Source of the DNA: Pseudomonadota bacterium
Lineage (GTDB): Bacteria; BMS3Abin14
DNA: 37,665 bases
Assembly: GCA_003228585.1 (NCBI GenBank)
Contig: QIEJ01000109.1
Coordinates: forward strand, 1-37,665
Direction of reading: 5' to 3'
This document shows, one piece after another, positions 24,279 to 34,359 of the stretch. Positions within the stretch are counted from its first letter, which is position 1. Each line of letters begins with the position of its first letter. The notes beneath the pieces are model-generated. The model did no database searches. It was not told the DNA's origin and saw only the letters and a list, made by a program, of their open reading frames with translations. The translations under genes and the position numbers were made by a program.

Positions 24279-25199
24279 TTACTTCACAACCGTGATCCAG
24301 TCCTGATAGCGGGAATCCCCTCCGTGAACAACTTTAAAATAGGCATCCTGGATGGCACGGGTTACGGGTCCCGGCCTGCCCTCTCCTATGGCCCTGTCGT
24401 CCACTTCCCGGATAGGCGTTATTTCCGCGGCCGTCCCGGTAAAGAAAGCCTCATCGGCAACATACAGTTCATCTCTGGTGAACCTGTCCTCGACAACCTC
24501 GTATCCCAGCTCGGAAGCCAGAGTGATAACTGTGTTACGGGTTATCCCGTTGAGAACGGAGGTCAGGGATGTGGTCTTGATACGACCGTCCCTTACAATG
24601 AACAGGTTCTCACCGCTGCCCTCGCTTACGAAACCATCGGTATCCAGCATGATCGTCTCGTCATAACCCGCCTGGATCGCCTCTCTTTTGGCCAGGATGG
24701 AGTTGACGTAAGCGCCGTTGATTTTGGCCTTGGTCATCATGGCGTTCACGTGGTTGCGAACGAAGGAAGATATTTTGGTCCGGATACCGTTTTTCAGTCC
24801 CTCCTCTCCCAGATAGGCGCCCCACGCCCATGTGGCGATAAAGACGCCCACAGGATGATCTTCGGTAACCAGCAGACCCATCGGACCATCTTTGAGATAG
24901 ACTACCGGGCGGATGTAGCCGTCCTCAAGCTTGTTAACGCGAACGATCTCGATATGGGCATCCCACAGGACATCCCAGTCGAAGGGGATTTTGATGCGAG
25001 AGATATGGCAGGAATCGTGCAATCTTCTGAGATGCTCCTTCAGCCGAAAGATTCCCGGACCCTCCGGAGTTTTGTAGAATCGGATCCCCTCGAAAACGCC
25101 GAGACCGTAATGAAGGGTATGGGTCAGAACATGGACCTGGGCTTTCTGCCAATCGACCATCTCCCCGTTCATCCAGATCTTTGTCACCGGTGTAACCAT
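24279..25199 (-). CDS. ilvE: Branched-chain amino acid aminotransferase
   Basis: A 306-residue class IV PLP aminotransferase, the usual IlvE length. Features: HTLHYGLGVFEGIR near residue 27, the Schiff-base lysine in MMTKAKINGAYVNSILAK (about K159), DTDGFVSEGSGENLF, and GTAAEITPIREVDDR, the classic IlvE motif. It transfers amino groups between leucine, isoleucine or valine and 2-oxoglutarate. GGAGG precedes its ATG. It lies between glnE and polA on the same strand. The link to azlCD farther down the strand is thematic only. Confidence 0.95.
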   Translation of the reverse strand: MVTPVTKIWMNGEMVDWQKAQVHVLTHTLHYGLGVFEGIRFYKTPEGPGIFRLKEHLRRLHDSCHISRIKIPFDWDVLWDAHIEIVRVNKLEDGYIRPVVYLKDGPMGLLVTEDHPVGVFIATWAWGAYLGEEGLKNGIRTKISSFVRNHVNAMMTKAKINGAYVNSILAKREAIQAGYDETIMLDTDGFVSEGSGENLFIVRDGRIKTTSLTSVLNGITRNTVITLASELGYEVVEDRFTRDELYVADEAFFTGTAAEITPIREVDDRAIGEGRPGPVTRAIQDAYFKVVHGGDSRYQDWITVVK

Positions 25200-25258
25200 G
25201 AATATTCCTCCATTATCTCCAGGTCTGTCTTCAGACGCTCACCGCCTAATCCAGAGCT

Positions 25259-28200
25259 TCAGTCGTTTTCCTTCTCAATGGATACCATGAGGTTCTCATA
25301 TTCTGACCTGATCAGAAACTTTGTGTCCCTGACCTTCTCGAGAAAATCGGCCGGCGATCCGGCCTCACCAACATATCCCAGGCTTCTGGCCAACGGCTGG
25401 ACTTTTTTTTCATCAGCGGGTATTCGAGGGTCTGAGCGATCCTGATAGAGCTGCGAGCGGTTCTCAATCTCTCTGAAAAAAATGTACGCGCGGTGCAACG
25501 CATTATACTGGTTTTCCTCGACAAGTCCAGAATCCTTGAGGGCCTTTAAGGCCTCCATTGTGGAAGCTGTGCGTACCTCGGGCAGGTCGTGCCCGTAGTA
25601 AAGCTGGAGAACCTGAACAGCAAACTCGATATCCACAAGACCCCCCTTGCCCACCTTGATATCATGGAACTGTCCACTGGACTCTCCTGCGATCTCATTT
25701 TCCATTCTGTCCCTGACCCGCCGGATCTCTCTAACTTCCTCTTTTCCTATGGCATGCGAATAGGTCAGTTCATCGATGGTCTCGGCAATATTCCCGCCAA
25801 ATTCCCTGTCTCCGGCAACCCAGCGCGCTTTGATCAGAGCCTGGCGTTCCCACACCATTGCATTCTCCTGGTGATGTCGTCGGAACGAGTCCAGCGTTGT
25901 GACGAGAGGACCGGCATGCCCAGATGGCCGAAGCCGCATGTCAGCACGGTAAAGCACCCCCTCACCGGTGGGGCTTGTAATAATGGTGATCATCCTCTGG
26001 GCCACCCGGGTGTAGAACTCCCTGCTTCCCTCCCCCCCCTGGAAGAGAAAAACAAGGTCAAGGTCTGAGCTGTAGTTCATCTCACGACCGCCCATCTTGC
26101 CCATGGCCACAACACCGAAAGATCCTGGAGGGTCGCCCCTGTCCACGGCAACATCTCTAACCGCCATATCGAAAGATGCCCGGAGAAGGCCTTCAGCGAG
26201 CGCTGTGAGTTCCAGGTTCACACCAGGCAGTTTTCGGAGCCCAAGAAGATCTCCCAGCCCGATCCTGAGGATCTCCCCATTCCTGTAACGCCTCAACATT
26301 ATCAACTCATCCTCAAAGGATGGGCTGGGGCCCAGTATTTCCCTGATCTCCTCTTCCAGGTCCTCAAGGCTCCTGCCCTCGGACAGGTCGGTTCCGGAAA
26401 TCATGAGATCGAGCAGGTCCGGTTGTCTGAGGAGAAACCCGGACAGAAAAGGACTCGATCCGAAAAGCGACGCGAGCAGCTTTATCGATTCGGGATTCCT
26501 GGCCAGCATGGAATAGTAAGAGGCCCTGGCCCCAACCTTTCCTATGAACCGATTCAGGTTAACCAGGACGGCATCGGGATCAGGAACACCTTTCAGTTCA
26601 GCCAGAAGACGGGGGGCGATTTGCCTGAGCAGGTGACGACAGGTGTCCGTGAAGTGGCCGTAGGAAGGCCCATCCCGGAGAAGGAGCAGATTTCTGTATG
26701 CGGCCTCCGGATCCGAAAAACCCGCTGAACCAAGTTCTTCAACGGCTTCCTTCTCGGTAAGATCTTCCCTGAGCAGGTTTGGCTCCTGCATATCTCTCGA
26801 GGACCGAGGCACGTCCTCTGTAAAGAACAGATGGTCATAACAGACCCTGACGTCCTCGGTCACCCTGTTCAGGGCCTCCCTGAATCGTGGTTCATCCCCG
26901 TTCCCATCCCTGATGAAGCCCATAATATAAGCCAGTTTCGAGATCTCATCCGCACTGTGCGGCAGAGTGTGTGTCTGTCTTTCCTCGACAAGCTGGACGC
27001 GGTGTTCCACCGTGCGCAGGAAAATATAAGACTCTCGAAGAGTTTCGGCGTCCCTCTCTGTCAGGAAACCGTTTTTCATAAGCCGGTCCAGAGCCCTGAG
27101 GCTGTTTTTCTCACGGATTGCGGGGTTTCTCCCCCCGTGAATGAGCTGGAGGCTCTGGATCAGGAATTCTATATCCCTGATCCCGCCGCGGCCCAGTTTG
27201 ATGTCCCTTATTCCATGGGTTTCCTCATCGATTTGCCGGTGGATCTTCTCCTTGAGAACACCGATCTCCTCGATAGCGGTGTAGTCCAGATGCCGACGGT
27301 AGACGAACCGGATCATACTCTCGAGAAACACCTCGCCCAACCGCCTGTCTCCTCCCACGGGTTTGCCTTTCAGAAGAGCCAGCCGGTCCATGGTCCTGCC
27401 CCAGGATTGATAATAGACGTCCAGACTAGGCAGGGAATAGGCTATCTCCCCCGATTCGCCCTCCGGTCTCAACCTGAGATCGACTCTGAAAACGATTCCG
27501 TCAGCGGTTCGTTCATTGAGCAGCCGGGTTATGGTCTCACCAAGACGAACGTAAAACCGATGATTCTCGACTGAGTCCCTGTAGCCCCCCGATTTCGAAG
27601 GCCTGCCGGTGGTCATGCCCTCATGGGAGGAATACAGGTAGAACAGGTCCACATCAGAGCTGTAGTTCAGCTCCTCCCCACCCAGTTTTCCCATTCCAAG
27701 CACACAGAATTTTCCGGGTCGGGTAACTCCCCTTTCAGTAACCCTCAGGGGGACTCCATGCTTCTGTTTCAGATGGGTCATGGCGATTTCCACGGACGCA
27801 TCGATGGAGGCTTCCGCCAGGTTTGAGATATCGTGGACCGTCTCCTCCAACGTGGCCGCGCCGAGAAGATCCCGGACCCCTATCCTCAGCATTTCCCTGT
27901 ACTTGTTGATCCTGAGTATCCGACCCGCATCCTCCAATTCAACCCCAGCAGAAAGCCGCATTGTCAGATCATCATGCATGGCGGAGGAGTATCTGGTGCC
28001 TGAAAGACCAACCTCTCTCATGAGCCAGACGTAGTCCCCAGGTGATCTCTGGATCAGAGAGGACAGGAAGTTGCTGTATCCGAGAATGGCGAGCAGGGAT
28101 TTCAACCCGTCCGGATCCTCCAGGAGGGACCGAAAATTCGGGTCATCGATCATGGTCAGGAGCCTGGCCAGGCGGTTCAGTGCGGCCTGGGGATCAGCTG

Positions 28201-28366
28201 TCCCCAAGGCCCCGCTTACAGCCTGCTCGGCGAAGTTCTCAGAATACCCCCTGGCTGCGGCGGCATCGTGAATGGATTGAAGCAGGGATGTCAGAGAGTC
28301 GGTTACAGGGAAGCGGCCGATTTTTCTGACCAGGGAGATCAGCGATTCGAGGGTGCCCCCAGGCAT
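25259..28366 (-). CDS. glnE: Glutamine synthetase adenylyltransferase/adenylyl-removing enzyme
   Basis: A 1035-residue bifunctional enzyme with the expected duplicated architecture. The N-terminal adenylyl-removing nucleotidyltransferase core is GMGKLGGEELNYSSDVDLFY and the C-terminal adenylyl-transferase core is AMGKMGGREMNYSSDLDLVF; each has the G-G-x-E/D and DxD metal residues. Each half is followed by the GlnE helical segments (KLGRGGIRDIEFLIQ, KVGKGGLVDIEFAVQ). It adjusts glutamine synthetase activity to nitrogen status under PII control. No glnA or glnB is in the window. It starts five bases after the mtnA stop, so the two are coupled. Confidence 0.96.
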   Translation of the reverse strand: MPGGTLESLISLVRKIGRFPVTDSLTSLLQSIHDAAAARGYSENFAEQAVSGALGTADPQAALNRLARLLTMIDDPNFRSLLEDPDGLKSLLAILGYSNFLSSLIQRSPGDYVWLMREVGLSGTRYSSAMHDDLTMRLSAGVELEDAGRILRINKYREMLRIGVRDLLGAATLEETVHDISNLAEASIDASVEIAMTHLKQKHGVPLRVTERGVTRPGKFCVLGMGKLGGEELNYSSDVDLFYLYSSHEGMTTGRPSKSGGYRDSVENHRFYVRLGETITRLLNERTADGIVFRVDLRLRPEGESGEIAYSLPSLDVYYQSWGRTMDRLALLKGKPVGGDRRLGEVFLESMIRFVYRRHLDYTAIEEIGVLKEKIHRQIDEETHGIRDIKLGRGGIRDIEFLIQSLQLIHGGRNPAIREKNSLRALDRLMKNGFLTERDAETLRESYIFLRTVEHRVQLVEERQTHTLPHSADEISKLAYIMGFIRDGNGDEPRFREALNRVTEDVRVCYDHLFFTEDVPRSSRDMQEPNLLREDLTEKEAVEELGSAGFSDPEAAYRNLLLLRDGPSYGHFTDTCRHLLRQIAPRLLAELKGVPDPDAVLVNLNRFIGKVGARASYYSMLARNPESIKLLASLFGSSPFLSGFLLRQPDLLDLMISGTDLSEGRSLEDLEEEIREILGPSPSFEDELIMLRRYRNGEILRIGLGDLLGLRKLPGVNLELTALAEGLLRASFDMAVRDVAVDRGDPPGSFGVVAMGKMGGREMNYSSDLDLVFLFQGGEGSREFYTRVAQRMITIITSPTGEGVLYRADMRLRPSGHAGPLVTTLDSFRRHHQENAMVWERQALIKARWVAGDREFGGNIAETIDELTYSHAIGKEEVREIRRVRDRMENEIAGESSGQFHDIKVGKGGLVDIEFAVQVLQLYYGHDLPEVRTASTMEALKALKDSGLVEENQYNALHRAYIFFREIENRSQLYQDRSDPRIPADEKKVQPLARSLGYVGEAGSPADFLEKVRDTKFLIRSEYENLMVSIEKEND

Positions 28367-28371
28367 TTCTA

Positions 28372-29424
28372 TTATTCCGTGACCAATAGAGAGGCAAGCC
28401 CCGGACCGAAGGGGGTCAGGACGATCCCCTTCTCCGTGACAATGGCAGTGATCAGTTCGGCCGGCGTCACATCGAACGCGGGGTTGTAGATGTGAATCTT
28501 CTCCGGTGCCCAGGACAGATCACCATATCCGGCGACCTCATCCGGGGATCTTTCCTCGATGGGTATGGATTCTCCCGTGGGAAGGGACGGATCCACTGTG
28601 GTAAGGGGAGCGGCCACCACGAAGGGTATGTTGTGACGCTCGGCGAGCACCGCGACGTTGTATGTTCCTATCTTGTTGGCCACATCGCCGTTGGACGCAA
28701 TACGGTCGGCACCGACCACGACAAAATCCACCTCACCGGCGGCCATTATGGCGCCCGCCGCGTTGTCTGTGATCAGGGTGGCGGGGATGTTCTCTCTGGC
28801 CATCTCCCAGGCGGTTAATCTTGCCCCCTGGAGGACGGGGCGGGTTTCATCCACCCACACCATGGAAACCTTGTTGTCCCTGAAGGCTGAACGGATGACC
28901 CCCAGGGCTGTTCCGTAACCGGCGGTGGCAAGAGCTCCAGCGTTGCAGTGGGTGAGGATCTTCGAATTGGCCGGCACCAGTTCCGACCCGAAATCCCCGA
29001 TCCGTCTGCAAGCCGCAAGATCCTCATCCAGGATTGCCAGGGCTTCCTTTTCCAGGTCCGACTGAATCCGGTCACATGGAACTTCTGTAAGGGTGTCGAG
29101 GAACGATCCCATTCGATCGAGAGCCCGGAAAAGGTTCACAGCCGTGGGACGGGTCGCGCCCAGAGTCTCCATGGCGCTATTGACAAGAGCCTTCAGTTCC
29201 CCGGTTTCGGTCCCTGTGTACCTCATGGATGCCAGCACCACACCAAATGCGGCAGCGCACCCTATGGCCGGGGCGCCTCTTACAACCAGGCTGCGAATGG
29301 CCTCCGCCACCTCTTCCGGATCGGCATATTCATTGTAGACCTCTTCGTGTGGGAGGAGGGTTTGATCGAGCAGTGTGAGAATTTTGGTGTCCGCGTTCCA
29401 TTTTATGGGATAAATATCGCTCAT
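28372..29424 (-). CDS. mtnA: S-methyl-5-thioribose-1-phosphate isomerase
   Basis: A 350-residue MtnA, normal length, of the eIF2B-related aldose-ketose isomerase family in methionine salvage. Motifs: VRGAPAIGCAAAFGV near residue 50, THCNAGALATAGYGTALGV with the catalytic Cys, and VVGADRIASNGDVANKIGTY with the catalytic Asp. It converts 5-methylthioribose-1-phosphate to the ribulose form. No other salvage gene is nearby. In some anaerobes the same enzyme family feeds other 5-deoxyribose routes. It lies between gatB and glnE on the same strand, after a repeat-filled gap. Confidence 0.95.
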   Translation of the reverse strand: MSDIYPIKWNADTKILTLLDQTLLPHEEVYNEYADPEEVAEAIRSLVVRGAPAIGCAAAFGVVLASMRYTGTETGELKALVNSAMETLGATRPTAVNLFRALDRMGSFLDTLTEVPCDRIQSDLEKEALAILDEDLAACRRIGDFGSELVPANSKILTHCNAGALATAGYGTALGVIRSAFRDNKVSMVWVDETRPVLQGARLTAWEMARENIPATLITDNAAGAIMAAGEVDFVVVGADRIASNGDVANKIGTYNVAVLAERHNIPFVVAAPLTTVDPSLPTGESIPIEERSPDEVAGYGDLSWAPEKIHIYNPAFDVTPAELITAIVTEKGIVLTPFGPGLASLLVTE

Positions 29425-29443
29425 TATTCAGAATCCTCTTATC

Positions 29444-29480
29444 GCCCGAGTGGGAGCATGGGCGATTGGGAGAGTGGGCG
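29444..29480. repeat. GGGAGCATGGGCGATTGGGAGAG-type repeat
   Basis: Short purine-rich units repeated between gatB and mtnA, with a C-rich stretch (CCCCGTCCCCCCCTCTCCCC) just beyond it toward gatB. It resembles the sequence at the end of azlC (16690-16790). No terminator is evident. Confidence 0.5.
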
Positions 29481-29542
29481 CAAAAGCTTCTTTTCTGAGT
29501 GGTTTCTCCCCGTCCCCCCCTCTCCCCATCTCCCCCTCATTC

Positions 29543-30976
29543 TCACTTGGATAGAAGTTCCCGCAGAATTTCATTGACCAGTTTCGGGTTTGCTTTCCCC
29601 TTCGTCGCTTTCATCACCTGACCGACCAGGAAACCGAGGACTTTCTGCTTGCCGGCCCTGAACCTGGCAACATCATCGGGATGATCGTCCAGAACCCGCT
29701 GAACCTCCTCACGGATCGCGCCCTCGTCGGACACCTGAGCGAGGCCCTGCTCCTTCACAACCCTGTCCGGATCCTGCCCGGTATCGAAAACCTGTTCGAA
29801 TACCGCTTTTGCCGCCGATCCGGAGATGGCCTGGGTTTCCACCAGCATAATGATGTGTGCGACCTGTTCCGGAGTAATTTTCGCTGCCTCAACACCGGCT
29901 TCCTTGACCAGGCGCATGAACTCTCCCATAACCCAGTTGCTCGCGGCCTTTGGCTTTGCCCCTCCCCGGACAACGTTCTCGAAGAACCGGGCTGTGACGG
30001 GATCGGAGGTAAGAACCTGTGCGTCGTATTCCGACAATTTCATTTCCCCGACATATCGGCCAATCTTTTCGTCTCTCGATTCGGGGAGGCTTTGCCTTAC
30101 CTGCTCAACCCAATCCGGACCAATTCTCAAAGGGACCAGGTCCGGCTCGGGGAAGTAACGATAGTCGTGGGCCTCTTCTTTGCTCCTCATGGAGGAGGTC
30201 ACCCCCCGATTCGAATCAAACAACCGGGTCTCCTGGACAACATGTCCATCGTCCCTGATGAGGTCCACCTGTCTCTCGAATTCATACTCCAGGGCCGCCT
30301 GCAGGAACCTGAAGGAGTTCATGTTCTTGATCTCGGCTCGGGTCCCGAATGTGTCCGATCCTCTGGGCCTGATCGAAATGTTGGCGTCGCACCTGAGAGA
30401 GCCCTCTTCCATATTTCCATCGCAGATCCCAAGGTAGATAACTATGTCCCGAAGTTTCCGCATGTAGGCCCCGGCCTCTTCCGGAGATCGGATATCCGGT
30501 TCGCTGACAATTTCCATGAGGGGGACGCAGGCCCGATTCAGGTCCACAAAGCTGGAGTGGGAGGAATCGAAGGCTCCCTCGTGTACAAGTTTTCCGGCAT
30601 CCTCTTCCATGTGGATCCGAGTGATCCCGATGCGCCTGGCCTCTCCGTTGGCTTTGATCTCGACCCACCCATCCTCGCAGATGGGCGCTTCGTACTGGCT
30701 GATCTGATATCCTTTGGGCAGATCGGGATAGAAATAGTTCTTTCGGGCGAAGATGCTTTCTCCGGCTATGCGGCAGTTGGTCGCCAGACCCATCATGACC
30801 GTGTACTGGACCACCTTCCTGTTGAGAACGGGAAGGACACCGGGCATGCCCAGGCATACTGGGCAGGTGTTGGCGTTTGGTTCCTTGCCGAACCGGGTGC
30901 TGCAACCGCAGAAAAGTTTACTGTCGGTTTTCAGCTGGGCATGAACCTCTAATCCTATGACGGGTTCGTATTCCAT
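29543..30976 (-). CDS. gatB: Asp/Glu-tRNA amidotransferase subunit B
   Basis: A 477-residue GatB. The start [29 protein letters not shown] and [18 protein letters not shown] are invariant family blocks; the zinc-site cysteines appear as FCGC and NTCPVC. The C-terminal YqeY-like tail ([21 protein letters not shown], then [11 protein letters not shown]) is complete. GatB phosphorylates Glu-tRNA(Gln) or Asp-tRNA(Asn) and receives ammonia from GatA. The frame could start 11 codons earlier, but the ATG at 30976 has GGAG at six bases and matches the family start. A 140-base gap with TTGGAAT repeats separates it from gatA, where most genomes have them adjacent. Confidence 0.97.
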   Translation of the reverse strand: MEYEPVIGLEVHAQLKTDSKLFCGCSTRFGKEPNANTCPVCLGMPGVLPVLNRKVVQYTVMMGLATNCRIAGESIFARKNYFYPDLPKGYQISQYEAPICEDGWVEIKANGEARRIGITRIHMEEDAGKLVHEGAFDSSHSSFVDLNRACVPLMEIVSEPDIRSPEEAGAYMRKLRDIVIYLGICDGNMEEGSLRCDANISIRPRGSDTFGTRAEIKNMNSFRFLQAALEYEFERQVDLIRDDGHVVQETRLFDSNRGVTSSMRSKEEAHDYRYFPEPDLVPLRIGPDWVEQVRQSLPESRDEKIGRYVGEMKLSEYDAQVLTSDPVTARFFENVVRGGAKPKAASNWVMGEFMRLVKEAGVEAAKITPEQVAHIIMLVETQAISGSAAKAVFEQVFDTGQDPDRVVKEQGLAQVSDEGAIREEVQRVLDDHPDDVARFRAGKQKVLGFLVGQVMKATKGKANPKLVNEILRELLSK

Positions 30977-30984
30977 TCTCGCTC

Positions 30985-31115
30985 CGTTAAATGGGATTCC
31001 ACATTTCAAATTCCATATTCCAAATCAGAACCTCTATCAGAACAACCTGTGAAACTTTAGTTTTTTCTCCAATCCGTTGAAGTTTGGAATCTGGAATCTG
31101 GAGTTTGGAATTGTC
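30985..31115. repeat. TTGGAAT-type repeats between gatA and gatB
   Basis: Two clusters of the unit (CATTTCAAATTCCATATTCCAAAT near 30999 and TTTGGAATCTGGAATCTGGA near 31083), inverted relative to one another around a middle segment. Nothing else is recognisable in the gap. Confidence 0.65.
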
Positions 31116-31116
31116 T

Positions 31117-32574
31117 TTACAACGGGCATTCCGGGAACTCTCCCCTCTCCTGCTCATACGCATAGGCTACATTGAGCAGGGTCTCCTCCTTGAAGGAGGG
31201 ACCAATGAGCTGGACACCCACAGGGAGACCCTCGGAAGAGAGCCCGCACGGCACCGAGATACCCGCCACCCCGGCAATGTTGACAGGAATGGTGAAGACA
31301 TCGGACAAGTACATCCTAAGGGGATCGTCCACCCTGTCGCCAATGGGAAAAGCCGCCGTAGGCGCCGTGGGAGCAAGGAGCACGTCCACTTTGGAGAACG
31401 CCTCGTCCATCTCACGGCGGATCATTGTCCTGACTCTCTGGGCTTTCCCATAATAGGCATCATAATATCCGGCTGACAGCGCGAATGTGCCCAGCATAAT
31501 CCTGCGCTGCACCTCTACCCCGAAACCCTGACTACGGGTCTTCTTGTACATCTCCATCAACCCCTTGGCCTCCGGATACCGGACACCGTAGCGAACGCCG
31601 TCGTATCGGGCCAGGTTGGAGGAGGCCTCAGCGGGCGCGATAATATAATAGGTGGCCACGGCGTATCTGGTACTGGGTAAAGAGATGGGTACTGGTTTCA
31701 TCCCGCGTTTTTCAAGAATCGTAACCGCAGCTCTGACAAGTTCTTCCACTTCCGGATCCAGCCCCTCTCCAAAATATTCCTCCGGAAGCCCCACCCTCAT
31801 CCCCTCCACGTCACCTGTGAGAAGGGATGGGTAATCAGGTACCGGTATCTTCGCTGACGTGGAATCGGCAGGATCGTGGCCGGCGATGGCTTTCAGAAGG
31901 ATGGCACAGTCCCTGACGTCCCTTGTCAGGGGGCCGACCTGGTCAAGGGAGGAAGCGAAAGCGATAACCCCGTATCGGCTCACTCTCCCGTAGGTGGGCT
32001 TCATGCCAACGACCCCACAGTGGGAAGCGGGCTGACGGATAGAACCGCCCGTGTCGGTTCCCAGAGCACAGATGGCCTCTCCTGCAGCCACCGACGATGC
32101 CGATCCGCCGGATGATCCCCCTGGGACCATGTCAGTGTTCCAGGGATTATGGGTTGGGAAAAAACCGGAGTTCTCGTTGGACGAACCCATGGCGAACTCG
32201 TCCATGTTGACTTTTCCCGTGATGACCGCGCCCGAATCCTTGACCTTGGCTACAACCGTTCCGTCATAGGGTGCGATGAAGTTTTCAAGGATCTTCGAGC
32301 CGCATGTTGTTTTAACACCATCCGTCATAAAAATGTCCTTGACCGCCATGGGTATTCCATCCAACTGTCCGAGGAAGTCGCCCTTTCGATACCTCTCATC
32401 CGCCTCGTCCGCCGACTCCATGGCTGATTCCCGCGTGAGGGTAAGGTAGGCCCGGACCTGGTCGTCCACATCATCGATGCGTTGAAAAACGTCCTCGGTT
32501 ATCCGGGTGGAAGAAACGCGGCCTTCCTTTAAGTCTTCATGCAGGTCGTGGATGGTTTTGTTGTAGAGTTTCAT
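31117..32574 (-). CDS. gatA: Asp/Glu-tRNA amidotransferase subunit A
   Basis: A 485-residue GatA amidase. The Ser-cisSer-Lys triad is visible: Lys in [10 protein letters not shown], and the serines in [16 protein letters not shown] and [12 protein letters not shown]. It hydrolyses glutamine and channels ammonia to GatB. A GTG two codons earlier is possible, but AGG spacing favours the ATG at 32574. In most bacteria gatC is directly before gatA. Here thiC lies between gatC and gatA, and a strong hairpin lies between thiC and gatA. C-terminal [13 protein letters not shown] is close to the usual end. Confidence 0.97.
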   Translation of the reverse strand: MKLYNKTIHDLHEDLKEGRVSSTRITEDVFQRIDDVDDQVRAYLTLTRESAMESADEADERYRKGDFLGQLDGIPMAVKDIFMTDGVKTTCGSKILENFIAPYDGTVVAKVKDSGAVITGKVNMDEFAMGSSNENSGFFPTHNPWNTDMVPGGSSGGSASSVAAGEAICALGTDTGGSIRQPASHCGVVGMKPTYGRVSRYGVIAFASSLDQVGPLTRDVRDCAILLKAIAGHDPADSTSAKIPVPDYPSLLTGDVEGMRVGLPEEYFGEGLDPEVEELVRAAVTILEKRGMKPVPISLPSTRYAVATYYIIAPAEASSNLARYDGVRYGVRYPEAKGLMEMYKKTRSQGFGVEVQRRIMLGTFALSAGYYDAYYGKAQRVRTMIRREMDEAFSKVDVLLAPTAPTAAFPIGDRVDDPLRMYLSDVFTIPVNIAGVAGISVPCGLSSEGLPVGVQLIGPSFKEETLLNVAYAYEQERGEFPECPL

Positions 32575-32692
32575 GGCCACCTATCGGTAATTTGATACAA
32601 AGGGCCGTTTGGTTCAAGGTTCAAGGTCTAATAAAGGCTCGTCAGGCTGGCCCTCATCGTCAAGACTTCATTAACATATTGGATGTTGAACT

Positions 32693-32720
32693 GAAGGTCT
32701 TCGCCTATGCGAAGACCTTC
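32693..32720 (-). promoter_or_regulatory. Perfect hairpin with the thiC stop codon in its loop
   Basis: GAAGGTCTTCGC and GCGAAGACCTTC form a perfect 12-bp stem with a 4-base loop (ATAG on the minus strand) that contains the TAG stop of thiC. No T run follows, so simple intrinsic termination is unlikely. It may stabilise the thiC message or reduce read-through into gatA. Confidence 0.8.
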
Positions 32721-33973
32721 ATGGCGCACATCTCCGCGCACATGGAACATTCGTCCTCGAGGTTCTCTCTGTCTCTGAGCCTGTATCTGACCTCAATGGG
32801 ATCGAGGGACTGATCGATCTGACCCTGCCAGTCGAGGGCGGCACGGCACTGCGACATCTTAAGATCCTGCTCTATTGCCGCCTTGTTGCCCCTGGTGATA
32901 TCCACTGCGTGAGCAGCAATTTTGGTGGCAATGACACCTCGTCGAACATCATCCACATCCGGGAGAGCGAGGTGCTCGGCCGGGGTGACATAGCACAGGA
33001 AGTCCGCACCGGCCATTCCAGCCAGAGCTCCGCCGATGGCTGCGGTTATGTGATCATACCCTGCACCCACATCCGTCACCAGAGGTCCAAGAACGTAGAA
33101 CGGGGCCCCGTGACACAGCCTCTTCTGAAGAACCACGTTGGCCTGGACCTGGTGCAGCGGAACATGACCCGGTCCTTCAACCATCACCTGGACACCTGCA
33201 TCCCATGCCCGCTGTGTCAGCTCACCCAGGGTCATCAGTTCCTCGATCTGGGCGGGATCAGTGGCGTCTGCCAGGCAGCCGGGCCTCAGACCGTCTCCGA
33301 GGCTGATGGTCACGTCGTGCTCCCGCAGGATCTCGAGGAGTTCATCGTATCTGGTATAGAGCGGATTTTCCTCGTTCTCCCTCTCCATCCAGGCCGCCAG
33401 AAGTGAGCCTCCCCGGCTGACAATCCGCGTAACCCTGCCTGAAGACCTCACCCGTTCCACAGCCGACCTTGTGACACCGCAGTGCAGGGTAACAAAATCC
33501 ACCCCGTTCTCGGCATGGAGCCGAACCGTGTCGATCAATTCGTCAGGTGTAACCATGGATGGATCACCGTGTTTCTCATGGGCCCGTACCGCTGCGTCGT
33601 ATATGGGCACTGTTCCAACAGGCACCGTCGATCGGGCGATGATCTCCCGCCGCAATTCCTCCAGTTCACCGCCGGTGGAAAGATCCATGACGGCGTCGGC
33701 GCCCGCCTCGATGGCTGTCTCCAGTTTCTGAAGTTCCAACTCGGGGTCGTAACACGCCATGCTGGTGCCGATGTTAGCGTTAACCTTAACGGTGAAAGGA
33801 CCACCTACACCCCTCGGCTTCAGGGAAGTGTGTGCAGGATTGGCAGGAATAGCGGCTTTGCCGCTGGCCAATGCAGAACGGACTTCTTCGACATCCACGC
33901 CCTCTTGCTCGGCGACGTATTTCATGGCCTCTGTGATGCGGCCATCGAGAGCCGCAAGTCGCTGTGTACTCAT
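32705..33973 (-). CDS. thiC: Phosphomethylpyrimidine synthase (thiamine biosynthesis)
   Basis: A 422-residue ThiC, the short bacterial form without the long N-terminal extension. Motifs: KVNANIGTS, MDLSTGG, CGVTRSAV, MVEGPGHVPL, LGPLVTDVGAGYDHI and the C-terminal CSMCAEMC (C-x2-C-x4-C) that binds the radical-SAM [4Fe-4S] cluster. It rearranges aminoimidazole ribotide to hydroxymethylpyrimidine phosphate. GGAGG precedes the ATG. It lies between gatC and gatA, 95 bases after gatC. The TPP riboswitch at 34499-34586 lies before gatC, not directly before thiC, but presumably controls it through the common transcript. Its stop codon is inside a hairpin. Confidence 0.97.
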   Translation of the reverse strand: MSTQRLAALDGRITEAMKYVAEQEGVDVEEVRSALASGKAAIPANPAHTSLKPRGVGGPFTVKVNANIGTSMACYDPELELQKLETAIEAGADAVMDLSTGGELEELRREIIARSTVPVGTVPIYDAAVRAHEKHGDPSMVTPDELIDTVRLHAENGVDFVTLHCGVTRSAVERVRSSGRVTRIVSRGGSLLAAWMERENEENPLYTRYDELLEILREHDVTISLGDGLRPGCLADATDPAQIEELMTLGELTQRAWDAGVQVMVEGPGHVPLHQVQANVVLQKRLCHGAPFYVLGPLVTDVGAGYDHITAAIGGALAGMAGADFLCYVTPAEHLALPDVDDVRRGVIATKIAAHAVDITRGNKAAIEQDLKMSQCRAALDWQGQIDQSLDPIEVRYRLRDRENLEDECSMCAEMCAMKVFA

Positions 33974-33992
33974 TGTCGATTTACCTCCTCAA

Positions 33993-34068
33993 TTTTAATT
34001 TCAAATTCCAAATTCCAAACAACTAACCATTTCTCCTCGCGTCCGAGATCTGGAATGTGGAATTTGAA
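33993..34068. repeat. TTGGAAT-type repeats between gatC and thiC
   Basis: AATTTTAATTTCAAATTCC and, inverted, TGGAATGTGGAATTTGAA flank a short middle part. The copies fill nearly the whole gap between the two genes, leaving only the thiC ribosome site. Confidence 0.65.
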
Positions 34069-34359
34069 TCATCCCTCGATGATCCGCGGCACCTTAAATG
34101 CGGTTCCGGCCCTCTCAGGCGCGTTTGCCAGACCCTTACCCACGGGAAGGGACTCTTTGACCTCATCTTCACGAAAGACATTATGAACATCAATAACGTG
34201 AGAAGTTGGTGGTACATCAGAGATGTCCAACTCATCGAGAAGACCGATGTACTCCAGGATTTTCCCAAGTTGATCCTCCATCCTCTCCTTCTCCTCTCCA
34301 GAGAGCTCAAGGCGCGCCAGGTTGGCGACATGTTCAACAAGTTCCGGTGTAATTTTCAC
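34069..34359 (-). CDS. gatC: Asp/Glu-tRNA amidotransferase subunit C
   Basis: A 96-residue GatC. The start KITPELVEHVANLARLELSGEEKERM and the end VPRIIEG are typical; DVPPTSHVIDVHNVFREDEV is the conserved middle part. GatC is the small scaffold that wraps around GatA and GatB. Translation starts at a GTG (34359) with GGGAG upstream. It is the first gene after the TPP riboswitch and its terminator, so its synthesis should fall when thiamine pyrophosphate is plentiful unless another promoter exists in the roughly 90-base leader. Confidence 0.95.
   Translation of the reverse strand: MKITPELVEHVANLARLELSGEEKERMEDQLGKILEYIGLLDELDISDVPPTSHVIDVHNVFREDEVKESLPVGKGLANAPERAGTAFKVPRIIEG

Noticed and set aside
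29681-30952. 423-codon plus-strand frame opposite gatB
   Set aside because: It is antisense to a fully conserved gatB; long antisense frames are expected with this GC-biased codon use. The same applies to those at 24216-25445, 8182-9132, 14090-14965, 12010-12855 and 5653-6474.
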